Notes under the pieces: model-generated
What the model saw: only the letters and a program-made list of their open reading frames with translations
The model's database searches: none
What the model was told of the DNA's origin: nothing
Translations under genes and position numbers: made by a program
Assembly (NCBI RefSeq): GCF_900519355.1
Contig: NZ_ULHE01000001.1
Coordinates: 744,001 to 808,000, forward strand
Origin: Corynebacterium lactis
Lineage (GTDB): Bacteria > Actinomycetota > Actinomycetes > Mycobacteriales > Mycobacteriaceae
Direction of reading: 5' to 3'
DNA length: 64,000 bases
Shown here: in pieces, positions 8,812-19,850 of the stretch
Numbering within the stretch: the stretch's first letter is position 1
Layout of the letters: each line of letters starts with the position of its first letter

Positions 8812-9996
8812 GTGGCGCTGACCGTAGACGAGGTCAAAGAGATCGCGTCGCATCCGCAGTGGGTGAGCGTCGCGGAGAGCCTGCCCCTGACCAAGAAGAG
8901 CCTGATCTCGGACCTAGACTCCATGCGCCAGCAGTGCGGAGAATTCGCCCGGGCCGTCATCGAGGTCGCCGTGGCCCGCAAGTCCGCCGCCACGAAACTC
9001 CCCGGCACCTGGATCATGTCCTCCGAGGCCGCCCAGCAGGCCACCCCGTACCTGGTCGCCGTGGCCCGCGCCCGCCGACTGCGCGACACAGGCCTCAGCT
9101 CCTTCGCCGATGTGACATGTTCGATCGGCACCGAGGTGGCCGCGCTTTCCGACGTCGGCCTGCCCGCCATCGGCTCCGACATCGACGCTGCACGCATCGA
9201 AATGGCCCGCCACAACGTCCCGGGCTCGCGGTTCCTGCTTGCCGACGCCCTGGCCCCGGCCTACGACGCCGACGTTATTATTGCCGATCCCGCGCGCCGG
9301 GCGGGGGGACGCCGGATTGCCCGGCCGGAAGACCTGTTGCCACCGTTGCCGGACCTGATCTCCGCCTGGTCGGGGCGTCAGCTAGCGATCAAGTGTGCCC
9401 CGGGGCTGGACTTTAGCGAGTGGGAGGGGGAGGTCGCGCTGGCCTCGGTAGACGGTGCCGTGAAGGAGGCGTGTCTATACACGCCGGGGCTTGCGCTGCA
9501 GGCGCGGGGCCGCCAGGTGACGCGATCCGCGTTAGTGATTGAGACCGTCGGAAAGCGAGACCCGCTCGATCTGGATGCGACGACGGTCACGCGGTACGAC
9601 GACACGATGGACGACGACTGCGACGTACGGGCAGCCGGGCGGTACATCGTGGACCCGGATGGCGCGGTCGTGCGCGCTGGCCTGGTGCGTCACTTCGCGG
9701 CGGCGCACGGTCTGTGGCAGCTAGACGAGCGGATCGCGCACCTGTCGGGGGACCGGCTCCCCGAGGGGGTCTCGGGGTTCGAGGTGATCGAGCAGGTTGG
9801 ACTGAAGCAGGTCCGGAAGTCCCTGGCCGCGCTGGACTGTGGTGCGGCGGAGATTCTGGTCAGGGGAGTGGACGTCAACCCTGACGTGGTGCGCAAGCAG
9901 TGGAAACTGCGCGGAAGTAAGGCGCTGGCCGTGGTGATTACGCGGATCGGCAAGACTGCGACGGCGTTCATCTGCCATCCCAGGGCTAAGGGGTAA
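8812..9996 (+). CDS. Class I SAM-dependent methyltransferase with THUMP-like C-terminus
   Basis: A 394-residue protein. A helical N-terminal region is followed by a Rossmann methyltransferase core: motif I near ADVTCSIGTEVAALS, a SAM-binding acidic residue in GSDIDAARIEMAR, and the catalytic-type motif IIADPARRAGGRR resembling the DPPR of Trm5-like RNA methyltransferases. The last about 70 residues match the THUMP-like domain, suggesting an RNA substrate. GGGAG lies 8 nt before GTG 8812. It is nearly contiguous with the NUDIX gene. The exact target nucleotide is unknown. Confidence 0.8.
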   Translation: MALTVDEVKEIASHPQWVSVAESLPLTKKSLISDLDSMRQQCGEFARAVIEVAVARKSAATKLPGTWIMSSEAAQQATPYLVAVARARRLRDTGLSSFADVTCSIGTEVAALSDVGLPAIGSDIDAARIEMARHNVPGSRFLLADALAPAYDADVIIADPARRAGGRRIARPEDLLPPLPDLISAWSGRQLAIKCAPGLDFSEWEGEVALASVDGAVKEACLYTPGLALQARGRQVTRSALVIETVGKRDPLDLDATTVTRYDDTMDDDCDVRAAGRYIVDPDGAVVRAGLVRHFAAAHGLWQLDERIAHLSGDRLPEGVSGFEVIEQVGLKQVRKSLAALDCGAAEILVRGVDVNPDVVRKQWKLRGSKALAVVITRIGKTATAFICHPRAKG

Positions 9997-10345
9997 TCAT
10001 CGAATAAGCGACGGGGGTAACGGGGTGGGGATCGGTGTTCGCCTAATGTGGACGCCGGAGGGGAGTTCGTCGCGCTCCGGCGATCGCCGTGGTGACATGC
10101 GAAAACAGTCACAGTGTGGTGAACGGTGGATTCCTCCGAAGAAAAAAATTTAAAAAAATAACGACATTGTTATCTGGATCACCTTCGCCTGTATCTCCCG
10201 TTCTGTTATCTTCGACACAGACGACCAAGGGCGTGTCCTGGTTCACTTTTTCTCTGGTGGGGTTCTGTCAGAGAAGTGGACGGGGGTCGGCGTTAGGTCA
10301 GATAAAAGTTCACCAGTAATCAACCCCAGTAAGGACGACAGAAAA
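9997..10345. other. Intergenic leader upstream of etfB
   Basis: These 349 bp hold no convincing gene. An A/T-rich block (10139-10163, runs of A around TTT) is followed by two TGTTATCT sequences about 40 bp apart that could be -10 elements, and then a long leader to etfB. The A/T block could be an UP-element. No operator was recognised. Confidence 0.4.
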
Positions 10346-11131
10346 ATGCCGAACATTGTGGTTCTGGTCAAGCAGGTCCCGGACACCTGGTCCGAGCGCA
10401 AGCTCACGGACGACACTTTTGTTCTCGACCGCGAGGCAGCAGACGCGGTTCTCGACGAGATCAACGAGAACGCCGTCGAGGCGGCGCTGCAGCTGAAGGA
10501 AGAGCACGGCGGAAACGTCACCGTCGCAACCGTCGGCCCGGATCGCGCCGTCGAGGCTCTGCGCAAGGCTCTGTCCATGGGCGCCGACGACGCCGTCATC
10601 CTCTCCGACGAGGCCCTGGGTGGCTCCGACGCAGTTCAGACCGCGTGGGCTCTGTCCAACGTCATCGACACCCTCGGCGATGTCGACCTGATCATCACGG
10701 GTAACGCCTCCACCGACGGTGGCACTGGCTCCGTCCCGGCCATCCTCGGTGTCTACCGCGGCCTGCCGGTTCTGACCCACATGCGCTCCGTCGCCATCGA
10801 GGGCGACTCCGTCACCGGCGAGCGCGAGGTCGAAGACGGCGTCTACACCCTGAAGGCATCCCTGCCGGCAGTCGTCTCGGTTACTGAGAAGGCAAACTCC
10901 CCGCGTTTCGCATCCTTCAAGGGCATCATGGCCGCGAAGAAGAAGCCGGTCACCGAGCTGACCCTGGCCGATGTTGCGGCCGAGGCTGAGCAGGTCGGCG
11001 GCGAGAACGCTGCGACCGGCGTCACCGGCGTCACCCCGAAGCCGGAGAAGACCGCCGGCGAGCGCATCACCGACGAGGGCGACGGCGGCGTGAAGCTGGC
11101 CGAGTACCTCAAGGCCAACAAGTTCATCTAG
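10346..11131 (+). CDS. etfB: Electron transfer flavoprotein subunit beta
   Basis: A 261-residue EtfB with N-terminus MPNIVVLVKQVPDTW and the adenine-nucleotide fold. Motifs include DENAVEAALQLKEEHG-like residues and the AMP-binding loop GNASTDGGTGSVPAILG. EtfB pairs with EtfA to shuttle electrons from acyl-CoA and other dehydrogenases to the quinone pool. An AAGGA lies about 12 nt before the ATG. EtfA follows after 52 bp. The ETF-quinone oxidoreductase is not in this window. Confidence 0.97.
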   Translation: MPNIVVLVKQVPDTWSERKLTDDTFVLDREAADAVLDEINENAVEAALQLKEEHGGNVTVATVGPDRAVEALRKALSMGADDAVILSDEALGGSDAVQTAWALSNVIDTLGDVDLIITGNASTDGGTGSVPAILGVYRGLPVLTHMRSVAIEGDSVTGEREVEDGVYTLKASLPAVVSVTEKANSPRFASFKGIMAAKKKPVTELTLADVAAEAEQVGGENAATGVTGVTPKPEKTAGERITDEGDGGVKLAEYLKANKFI

Positions 11132-11183
11132 TTCGTCTGACGCGAATAAAGACACAAGAGATTCAAGTAGGAGAAAGATCACT

Positions 11184-12128
11184 ATGACCGACGTCCTCGT
11201 TCTCGTCGAGCACGCAAACGGCGAGCTGAAGAACACCACCGCAGAGCTGCTGACCGCGGCCAGCGCTTTCGGAACCCCGGCCGCAGTTGTCGTGGGCACC
11301 CCGGGTACCGCAGCGAACTTCGCGGACACCCTGGCACAGTACGGCGCCGGCGAGATTCTCGCCGCCGAGTCCGACGATGCCGCCAAGTACCTGATCACCC
11401 CGGAGGTTGACGTCCTGGTCGGCCTCGCCGCAGAGCGCCAGGTCCCCGTCCTGGTCTCGGCTTCCGCCACCGGCAAGGAGATCGCCGGTCGCGTCGCCGC
11501 CCTGACCGGCTCCGGCCTGCTGTCCGACGTTGTCGCCATCAACGACGACCGCTCGGTGAAGTACTCCATCTTCGGTGGCGAGTACATCGTCGACGGTGTC
11601 GGCTACGGCCCGTCCCCGGTCTACGCGCTGCGCCCGGGCTCCGTTGACCCGGTGGAGAAGGCAGGCTCCAACGCCGTCACCGAGATCGCTTTCCCGGAGA
11701 TCGGCGCCAACGCCGTGGAGATTGTCTCCTTCGCTCCGGCCGAGGGCGGCGACCGTCCGGAGCTGACCGAGGCGAAGATCGTCGTCTCCGGTGGCCGCGG
11801 CGTGGCCTCCGGCGAGGGCTTCACCAACGTCGTCGAGCCGCTGGCGGACGTCCTGCACGCTGCGGTTGGCGCCTCCCGCGCCGCCGTCGACGCGGGCTAC
11901 TACCCGGGTCAGTTCCAGGTCGGCCAGACCGGTAAGACGGTCTCCCCGGACCTCTACATCGCACTGGGTATCTCCGGCGCTATCCAGCACAAGGCCGGCA
12001 TGCAGACCTCCAAGACCATTGTTGTGGTCAACAAGGACGAAGAGGCCCCGCTGTTCGAGATCGCGGACTTCGGTGTCGTCGGCGACCTGTTCGACGTCGT
12101 CCCGCAGGCCATCGAGAACCTGAAGTAG
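11184..12128 (+). CDS. etfA: Electron transfer flavoprotein subunit alpha
   Basis: A 314-residue EtfA. The N-terminal half is the EtfB-like domain ([16 protein letters not shown]). The C-terminal FAD domain has the diagnostic segment [20 protein letters not shown], then AIQHKAGM and a final [19 protein letters not shown] motif. It forms the FAD-carrying partner of EtfB. GGAG precedes the ATG by about 11 nt. A strong terminator follows 30 bp after the stop, closing the etfBA operon. Confidence 0.97.
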   Translation: MTDVLVLVEHANGELKNTTAELLTAASAFGTPAAVVVGTPGTAANFADTLAQYGAGEILAAESDDAAKYLITPEVDVLVGLAAERQVPVLVSASATGKEIAGRVAALTGSGLLSDVVAINDDRSVKYSIFGGEYIVDGVGYGPSPVYALRPGSVDPVEKAGSNAVTEIAFPEIGANAVEIVSFAPAEGGDRPELTEAKIVVSGGRGVASGEGFTNVVEPLADVLHAAVGASRAAVDAGYYPGQFQVGQTGKTVSPDLYIALGISGAIQHKAGMQTSKTIVVVNKDEEAPLFEIADFGVVGDLFDVVPQAIENLK

Positions 12129-12160
12129 TGCGTTAAGTGGCCGCTAGCGGCTAGCACTCG

Positions 12161-12210
12161 GGCGGACCCTGGGACTGCATCTGATGCAGTTTCCCCAGGG
12201 TCCGCCTTTT
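12161..12210 (+). terminator. Strong terminator after etfBA
   Basis: A 13-bp perfect stem pairs 12161-12173 with 12194-12206, continuing inward as 7 bp (12174-12180 with 12184-12190) after a 3-nt bulge, and is followed by TTTT. Confidence 0.85.
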
Positions 12211-12242
12211 GCGTCCTCGCGTCCGCGTCCGTTCACCGGAGC

Positions 12243-12248
12243 TATACT
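12243..12248 (+). promoter_or_regulatory. -10 box TATACT, leaderless start of the desulfurase gene
   Basis: TATACT lies 7 nt before ATG 12256. There is no Shine-Dalgarno sequence, so transcription should start at the start codon. Confidence 0.6.
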
Positions 12249-12255
12249 TCCCGCC

Positions 12256-13428
12256 ATGCCGACCGCCACGCCCTCCCAGAACAGCGTCACCCCCGACCGC
12301 CACTTCCTCGACCACGCTGCGACGACGCCGCTGCGCCCGGAGGCACGCGAAGCTCTGATCGCCAACCTGGGGCTGTCCAACCCGTCGGGCCAGTACGCCA
12401 CGGCGCGCGCGGCGAAGCGGGTGCTGGAGGAGTCCCGCGAGGAGGTCGCCGAGCTGCTGGGGGCCGACCCGATCGAGGTGGTCTTCACCTCCGGCGGCAC
12501 CGAGGCCGACAACCTCGCCATCAGCGGCCTCTACTTCAAGTCCCCGGGCTCCGAGATCGCCGTCTCCGCCATCGAGCACGACGCGGTGCTGAAGTCCTGC
12601 TCCCACCTGGAGAAGGAGCACTGGGCGAAGCTGGTCGAGATTCCCGTCGCCGCCGACGGCCGCGTGGATCTGGAGCGCTTCCCCGAGCTCGAGCGCCGCT
12701 CCACGGCCCTGGTCACCTGCATGTGGGCCAACAATGAGACGGGCGCGATCCAGCCGGTGACGCAGGTCGCCGAGCTGGCCCACGCGGCCCGGGTTCCCCT
12801 GCACATCGACGCGGTGCAGGCCGCGGGCCACCTGCCCATTGACTTCCATGCATCCCGCGCCACGACGCTCGCGGTGTCCGCCCACAAGTTCGGCGGCCCC
12901 CGCGGCATCGGCGCGCTGCTGGTCCGCCGCGACGCCAAGCTGGCCCCGCACAACAACGGCGGCGGCCAGGAGAGGGGGCTGCGCTCGGGCACCCAGGACG
13001 TCGCCTCGGCCGCAGGCATGGCCGCGGGGCTGCGGGCGGCCATCGCCGACATGGAGTCCGAGGACGCCCGCCTGCGCGAGCTGACCGCCGACCTCACGGC
13101 GGCCATTCGGGCCATCGACGGCGCCATCGTGCACACCGTCCAGCCCGCGCTGCCCGGCCACGTCTACGCCAGCTTCCCCGGGGCCGAGGCGGACAGCCTG
13201 ATTATGCTTTTCGACGCCGCCGGCATCGACTGCTCCACGGGGTCTGCGTGCAGCGCGGGCGTGAACAGGCCCTCGCATGTCCTGCTGGCCATGGGGGTTT
13301 CCGAGCCCGTGGCCAGGGCGTCGATACGCTTCACCCTGGGGTGGACGACCACGCGGGCGGACATCGAGGCGGTGAAGGCGGTGCTTCCGCAGACCGTGGA
13401 GCGGGCGCGGGCCGCTGGCATGGCCTGA
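12256..13428 (+). CDS. Cysteine desulfurase (NifS/IscS family)
   Basis: A 390-residue PLP enzyme that releases sulfur from cysteine as a persulfide. Motifs in order: DHAATTPLRPEA (N-terminus), TSGGTEADNLAI (PLP phosphate), ANNETGAIQP, HIDAVQAAGHLPID, SAHKFGGPRGIG (PLP lysine) and STGSACSAG (catalytic Cys loop). The start is ATG 12256, 7 nt after a TATACT box. The next gene is mnmA, which needs the sulfur that such an enzyme provides, so the pair likely forms a dedicated relay for tRNA 2-thiouridine. Confidence 0.93.
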   Translation: MPTATPSQNSVTPDRHFLDHAATTPLRPEAREALIANLGLSNPSGQYATARAAKRVLEESREEVAELLGADPIEVVFTSGGTEADNLAISGLYFKSPGSEIAVSAIEHDAVLKSCSHLEKEHWAKLVEIPVAADGRVDLERFPELERRSTALVTCMWANNETGAIQPVTQVAELAHAARVPLHIDAVQAAGHLPIDFHASRATTLAVSAHKFGGPRGIGALLVRRDAKLAPHNNGGGQERGLRSGTQDVASAAGMAAGLRAAIADMESEDARLRELTADLTAAIRAIDGAIVHTVQPALPGHVYASFPGAEADSLIMLFDAAGIDCSTGSACSAGVNRPSHVLLAMGVSEPVARASIRFTLGWTTTRADIEAVKAVLPQTVERARAAGMA

Positions 13429-13482
13429 GCGAGTGGTACGGTGACACGTGCACAAAATGTGGCGAGGTAGGGAGGTCCTTCA

Positions 13483-14592
13483 ATGCGTGTTCTGGCGGCG
13501 ATGAGCGGCGGCGTGGATTCGTCCGTGGCGGCGGCGCGCGCGCTGGCGGCGGGGCACGAGGTCGTCGGCGTCCACCTGGCGCTGTCGAAGGACCCGCAGT
13601 CGGTGCGGGCGGGCTCGCGGGGTTGCTGCTCCCTGGAGGACTCCGGCGACGCGCGCCGCGTCTGCGACGAGCTGGGCATCCCCTTCTACGTCTGGGACTT
13701 CTCGGAGCGCTTCAAGGAGGAGGTCATGGACGACTTCTTCGACTCCTACGAGCGCGGCGAGACCCCGAACCCCTGCCTGCGCTGCAACGAGCGCATCAAG
13801 TTCGCCGCCCTGCTGGAGCGCGGCGTGGCGCTCGGCTTCGACGCCGTGGTCACCGGCCACTACGCTCTGCTTGCCGACGACGGCCTGCTGCGGCGCGGTC
13901 GGGACCCGAAGAAGGACCAGTCCTACGTGCTGGGCGTCCTCGACCGCGAGCAGCTGCGCCGATCTATGTTCCCGGTGGGGGACACGGAGAAGCCGCAGAT
14001 CCGCGAGGAGGCCCGGGGGATGGGGCTGGGCACGGCCAACAAGCCGGACTCCTACGACATCTGCTTCATCCCCGATGGCAACACGCAGGCGTTCCTAGGC
14101 GCCAAGATCGGGCGCAGGCCGGGCACGGTCGTGGACAAGGCGACCGGGCAGACAGTCGCGGAACACGACGGCGTCTACGAGTTCACCATCGGCCAGCGCA
14201 AGGGGCTGGGGCTGCCGGGCCCCATGCCGGACGGGCAGCCGCGCTACGTCACGGGCATCGACGCGCAGTCCGGGACGGTCACGATCGGCACCGCGGCGGA
14301 TCTGAACATCACCGTTGTGGAGGCCGACCGCGCCATCTGGCTGGCGGACCCGGACGAGGTCGTCTCGGGCCCCGTGCAGGTACAGGTCCGCGCGCACGGC
14401 CGCGCCATCGACTGCGAGGTCGAGGTGCTCGCAGGCCCCGACGATGAGGCCACGGGCCGCGGCGGAGCCTTCCGTTTGAAGCTAGCCGAGTCCCTGCGCG
14501 GCGTGGCGCCGGGCCAGGCGGCCGTACTCTACCGCCCGGACCCCGCCGGCGACTACGTGCTGGGCTCCGCGACCATCACGGCGACGCGATGA
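13483..14592 (+). CDS. mnmA: tRNA-specific 2-thiouridylase MnmA
   Basis: A 369-residue enzyme that thiolates the wobble uridine of tRNA Lys, Glu and Gln. The N-terminal PP-loop is [13 protein letters not shown]. The two catalytic cysteines lie in [12 protein letters not shown] and [11 protein letters not shown]. The central [10 protein letters not shown] and C-terminal beta-barrel motifs are present. GGGAGG lies about 7 nt before the ATG. It is preceded by the cysteine desulfurase gene and overlaps the next gene by ATGA, which points to translational coupling. Confidence 0.97.
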   Translation: MRVLAAMSGGVDSSVAAARALAAGHEVVGVHLALSKDPQSVRAGSRGCCSLEDSGDARRVCDELGIPFYVWDFSERFKEEVMDDFFDSYERGETPNPCLRCNERIKFAALLERGVALGFDAVVTGHYALLADDGLLRRGRDPKKDQSYVLGVLDREQLRRSMFPVGDTEKPQIREEARGMGLGTANKPDSYDICFIPDGNTQAFLGAKIGRRPGTVVDKATGQTVAEHDGVYEFTIGQRKGLGLPGPMPDGQPRYVTGIDAQSGTVTIGTAADLNITVVEADRAIWLADPDEVVSGPVQVQVRAHGRAIDCEVEVLAGPDDEATGRGGAFRLKLAESLRGVAPGQAAVLYRPDPAGDYVLGSATITATR

Positions 14593-15656
14593 GCGCCCCG
14601 CGCGCGGCGTCGTTTATCGGGCTCGGCCCCATGCCGGGCACCGACCCGGGCGAGGCCGCAGAGATCCTGATCGGCGAGTGCATGGACGGCCGCGTCCACC
14701 TGCCGGTCCTGCCCGCGCGCGGGCTCGGCACGGACATGGTCGGTCGCACGGCCGCGCTGATGGCGGACGTCAACGCCGACCGCGGCCCGCGATCGTGGCG
14801 CATCGTCGATCGGCCCGCTCGGCTGTCGTGGCTGGCCGCCGACTACCTGCAGCGCGACCTCGATGCCTGCGAAGAGGTATGGGGCAGCACTCCAGAGTCC
14901 GTGCGGCTAGTTGCGACGGGCCCGTGGACGATGGCCGCAAGCGTCGAAAATGAGGCCGGGCACCTCGTCGCGACCGACCGTGGCGCCGTCCGCTACTTCG
15001 CGCAGTCGCTGGCCGCGGGGCTGCTCGCGCAAGCCTCGGACGCCCGCCGCCGCTTCAGCAGCGAGATCGAGGTCGAGGTCGTGCTCCACGAGCCGCTGCT
15101 ATCGCGCACCGCGCGGGGCCTCCTCCGGGCGCCGTCGACGCTGATGGGCAACGAGGGATTCCTCCCCGCCGTCGGCTATCGCGAGATCTCCGCGGCCCTC
15201 CGCGAGACCGTGGAACCCTTGCGTGCCGACGGAATCCGGGTCGCCATCGCTCTCGGTCCCTCCGACGGGATCGCCCCGCAGGCGCTGGCCGAGTCCGGGG
15301 CGGAGAGCTTCTGGCTGCCGCGAGGCTCCCTGAAGACAACCGCGCAGAAGGATTTCGCCGTGGCGCTGATCGGCGCCGGGCTCGTGCTGGAGCTGGGCAT
15401 CGTTCCTGTGGCTGTAACCGAGCGGGAGGAACACACCGGCGCGCCGGTGCCGACCGCCGCGCGCGCCATCGCGGAGGCATCGGCGCTGCTCTGGGACGAA
15501 CTGGGTTTTTCCCGCCTGGAGATCGCCGAAAAGCTAAGCCTCGCCCCAGCAGGCGGCTTCGCCTCCAGCGCCGCGGACGAGGCCGTCGCCCAGTTGGGCG
15601 CGGGCAGGAAGGCCGCGGAGCTGCTGCGGCGCGCCGCAGGCGACCTTGGGCGTTAG
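14589..15656 (+). CDS. MetE-like (UROD/MetE superfamily) protein without a zinc site
   Basis: A 355-residue protein with the barrel pattern of the C-terminal half of cobalamin-independent methionine synthase ([13 protein letters not shown] at the start, [11 protein letters not shown] in the middle, [17 protein letters not shown] near the end). Only two cysteines are visible, neither in the HxC...C arrangement that binds zinc in MetE, so it is unlikely to be a methionine synthase. It overlaps mnmA by 4 nt, suggesting a shared function or only shared expression. The gene pair is conserved in corynebacteria and mycobacteria as far as I recall. Confidence 0.7.
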   Translation: MSAPRAASFIGLGPMPGTDPGEAAEILIGECMDGRVHLPVLPARGLGTDMVGRTAALMADVNADRGPRSWRIVDRPARLSWLAADYLQRDLDACEEVWGSTPESVRLVATGPWTMAASVENEAGHLVATDRGAVRYFAQSLAAGLLAQASDARRRFSSEIEVEVVLHEPLLSRTARGLLRAPSTLMGNEGFLPAVGYREISAALRETVEPLRADGIRVAIALGPSDGIAPQALAESGAESFWLPRGSLKTTAQKDFAVALIGAGLVLELGIVPVAVTEREEHTGAPVPTAARAIAEASALLWDELGFSRLEIAEKLSLAPAGGFASSAADEAVAQLGAGRKAAELLRRAAGDLGR

Positions 15657-15676
15657 GGAAGTCCCCCCCCCGGCCG

Positions 15677-16804
15677 TTAGTCGACGAGGGAGAGCAGGTA
15701 GTCGGCGAAGTACGGAAGCGAAAACTCGATGTGTCCCACCGACGCGGGCACGATGAGCTCCCGGTAGATCAGGTCGTGACGGAGCTGCGAGACCCCCGAT
15801 ACCTTGCGCCCCATCTTCTCGGCCACGTCCTTGACTGCGACCGGGGCGCCGTCGGGCGCCAATTCGGCCATCGATTTCAGGAACTCGATTTGCCGGGGCG
15901 GAACATTCTTCAGGGACGGGGCGTGAACTTGGCGCCCAATTCTTCGGATGGACTCGGTTCCGGCCTCCGCGACGTGTTCGGCGGTGATCGTGTCGGCATT
16001 CGCCAGGCGTGCCTTCGCCCACGCCACCGAGCCGATCGTCTGGATCAAGTAGGGGTACCCGTGGCTGATTTGGGCGGCCAGCTCGACGGCATCCTCCGTC
16101 ATCGACCTTGATCCGAGGTCTGAGGTCCGACGGATAATGTCCTCGGTGGTCGGGGAGTCCAAACGGCCCAGCGGCACGCGCTCGGCGCGCCGGAGAAACG
16201 TGGTTCCGTCCAGTTGGAGCAGATCCTCGATACCGCTCGGAAGCCCGGCGGCGACGAAGGCGATTTCGGCCTCGTCCCTGTTGAGATCCTGGATTGCGTG
16301 TGCGATTTCCGTCAGTTGCTCGGGGGCGGCGCTTTGGACCTCGTCGAGAGTCAGGAGAATGCCGGAGCCCTGCGGGGCCAGCACCGCGGTGAGGTCCTGC
16401 AACTGGCTGAGCAGATTCTGGCCCGGGGCTGGGCGATTGTCACGAATATCGGTTGTGATGCCACCGATTCCGGCGACGCTGATTCCGGTCAGCTTTCTCG
16501 AAGCGGAAGCGGGGGCCGAGTCAATCTGTTGTAAGGCCCTCGGGATGGTGACGTCACGCAGCTCCGCGACCATGTCGGGCCCCGTATGGGCGCGCAGCAC
16601 TATCCATCCCAATTGACGCGCCGCCTCTTCGAACTCGTTGAGCAGCACGGTCTTCCCGATCCCTCGGGTGCCGGAGATCAGCGCCGTCCTCCAGGGGTTT
16701 CCAGGCCCCTCCGCCAGCGCAAGCTGGAAGGAGTCCAGTTCTTCATCGCGCCCGCCGATGACTGCGGGGGAGCGCCCAAAAGTGGGGTGGAAGGGGTTAG
16801 TCAC
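15677..16804 (-). CDS. AAA-type ATPase with C-terminal winged helix (ORC/STAND-like)
   Basis: A 375-residue protein. The N-terminus has FGRSPAVIGGRDEELD, common to ORC/Cdc6-like and archaeal ATPases. Walker A is SGTRGIGKTVLLNEF and Walker B is ILLTLDEVQ, with a sensor-type region AFVAAGLPSG. A C-terminal winged-helix segment is seen around GRKVSGVSQLRHDLIYRELI. No signal peptide or membrane segment. The GTG start is 6 nt after a TACCAT box. It converges on the MetE-like gene with 20 bp between. Function is unknown; a DNA-associated or toxin-antitoxin-like switch role is possible. Confidence 0.7.
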   Translation of the reverse strand: MTNPFHPTFGRSPAVIGGRDEELDSFQLALAEGPGNPWRTALISGTRGIGKTVLLNEFEEAARQLGWIVLRAHTGPDMVAELRDVTIPRALQQIDSAPASASRKLTGISVAGIGGITTDIRDNRPAPGQNLLSQLQDLTAVLAPQGSGILLTLDEVQSAAPEQLTEIAHAIQDLNRDEAEIAFVAAGLPSGIEDLLQLDGTTFLRRAERVPLGRLDSPTTEDIIRRTSDLGSRSMTEDAVELAAQISHGYPYLIQTIGSVAWAKARLANADTITAEHVAEAGTESIRRIGRQVHAPSLKNVPPRQIEFLKSMAELAPDGAPVAVKDVAEKMGRKVSGVSQLRHDLIYRELIVPASVGHIEFSLPYFADYLLSLVD

Positions 16805-16810
16805 GCCTCA

Positions 16811-16816
16811 ATGGTA
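16811..16816 (-). promoter_or_regulatory. -10 box TACCAT, leaderless start of the ATPase gene
   Basis: The minus-strand TACCAT ends 6 nt before GTG 16804. The DNA just upstream (16830-16890) is A/T-rich compared with its surroundings. Confidence 0.55.
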
Positions 16817-16901
16817 GCAGTGGATAACCGGAAAGTTTTAGATAATTTGGATAAAAAGTAAAAAAAATGGATATTTGTAATGTGGTGGATAACTTCCAGG
16901 G

Positions 16902-17573
16902 CTAAGCGTCGGTCGGCCACCCGAAGGTCATATCCGAGGTGTCCTTGCCCAGGCCGGACAGGTACTGCTGCAGCGACTTGCGCCGCTCGTAGTAGGTCAC
17001 GGCCTGGAGCTCCATCAGCTCCTCGCCCGGCAGCTGCGTCATCTCCGGGTACTGCCTGGCCATCATCCACGCCACGCGGGCCGCAGCTAGCGCGTCCTCC
17101 GTCGCGTCATGCGCCGCGTCGAGCCGCACCCGGTAGTGCTGCGCCACATCGGTGAGAGTGCGCTTGCCCTTGCGGAACTGGTCGTAGTGCTGGTCGAGCA
17201 CGAAGGGGTCGACCACCAGTCCGTCGATGGTGAAGCTGGGGTCCTGCGAGAGGAGCACCGTCAGGTCATAGGCCGCGTTGTACGCCACCACCGCGAGACC
17301 GTCGGCCCACGCCGCGCGCAGCCCCGCGATGGTATCCGCCAGGACCTCGTCGTGCGGGCGCCCCTCTGCCCGTGCCTTCTCCGTGGTGATGCCGTGGACC
17401 GCAGCGGCAGCTTCCGGGATTTCGATGCCCGGGTCCGCCAGCATGATGCGGGAGTCCTTCGCACCGTCGGCAAGCCGGACGAGCGCGGAGGTGACGATAC
17501 GGCAGGTGCGGGGGTCGGTGCCGGTGGTCTCCAGATCAAACGCGAGCATGCGGCCCGGATCGAAATTGTTCAT
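16902..17573 (-). CDS. DEDD 3'-5' exonuclease (DNA polymerase III epsilon-like)
   Basis: A 223-residue exonuclease. ExoI is LAFDLETTGTDP (Asp, Glu), the middle Asp is in VVAYNAAYDLTVL, and ExoIII is AHDATEDALAAA (His, Asp). Three candidate starts exist at 17627, 17579 and 17573. The last is chosen because TACAGT lies exactly 7 nt before that ATG and no ribosome-binding site is seen for the others. It is divergent from ligA, so both may serve DNA repair. Confidence 0.88.
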   Translation of the reverse strand: MNNFDPGRMLAFDLETTGTDPRTCRIVTSALVRLADGAKDSRIMLADPGIEIPEAAAAVHGITTEKARAEGRPHDEVLADTIAGLRAAWADGLAVVAYNAAYDLTVLLSQDPSFTIDGLVVDPFVLDQHYDQFRKGKRTLTDVAQHYRVRLDAAHDATEDALAAARVAWMMARQYPEMTQLPGEELMELQAVTYYERRKSLQQYLSGLGKDTSDMTFGWPTDA

Positions 17574-17580
17574 GCCCATC

Positions 17581-17586
17581 ACTGTA
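17581..17586 (-). promoter_or_regulatory. -10 box TACAGT, leaderless start of the exonuclease gene
   Basis: On the minus strand TACAGT lies 7 nt before ATG 17573. This spacing supports the shorter of the three possible starts. Confidence 0.55.
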
Positions 17587-17587
17587 G

Positions 17588-19753
<2,166 letters not shown>

Positions 19754-19793
19754 GGCGTCGTAAAGCGCGCAAGGTCAAGCGCGCACAGCACAA

Positions 19794-19818
19794 AAAAGGG
19801 GCCCGAGGGGCCCCTTTT
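19794..19818. terminator. Bidirectional terminator between ligA and glgP
   Basis: GGGGCCC (19798-19804) and GGGCCCC (19808-19814) pair around a 3-nt loop. Runs of A before and T after allow termination on both strands, fitting the two converging genes. Confidence 0.85.
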
Positions 19819-19850
19819 CGCTACAGAAATCTGTAGGAGACTAGCCGTGG

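Noticed and set aside
10089..10319. Short frame upstream of etfB
   Set aside because: Translation of A/T-rich and promoter-like DNA with no ribosome-binding site.
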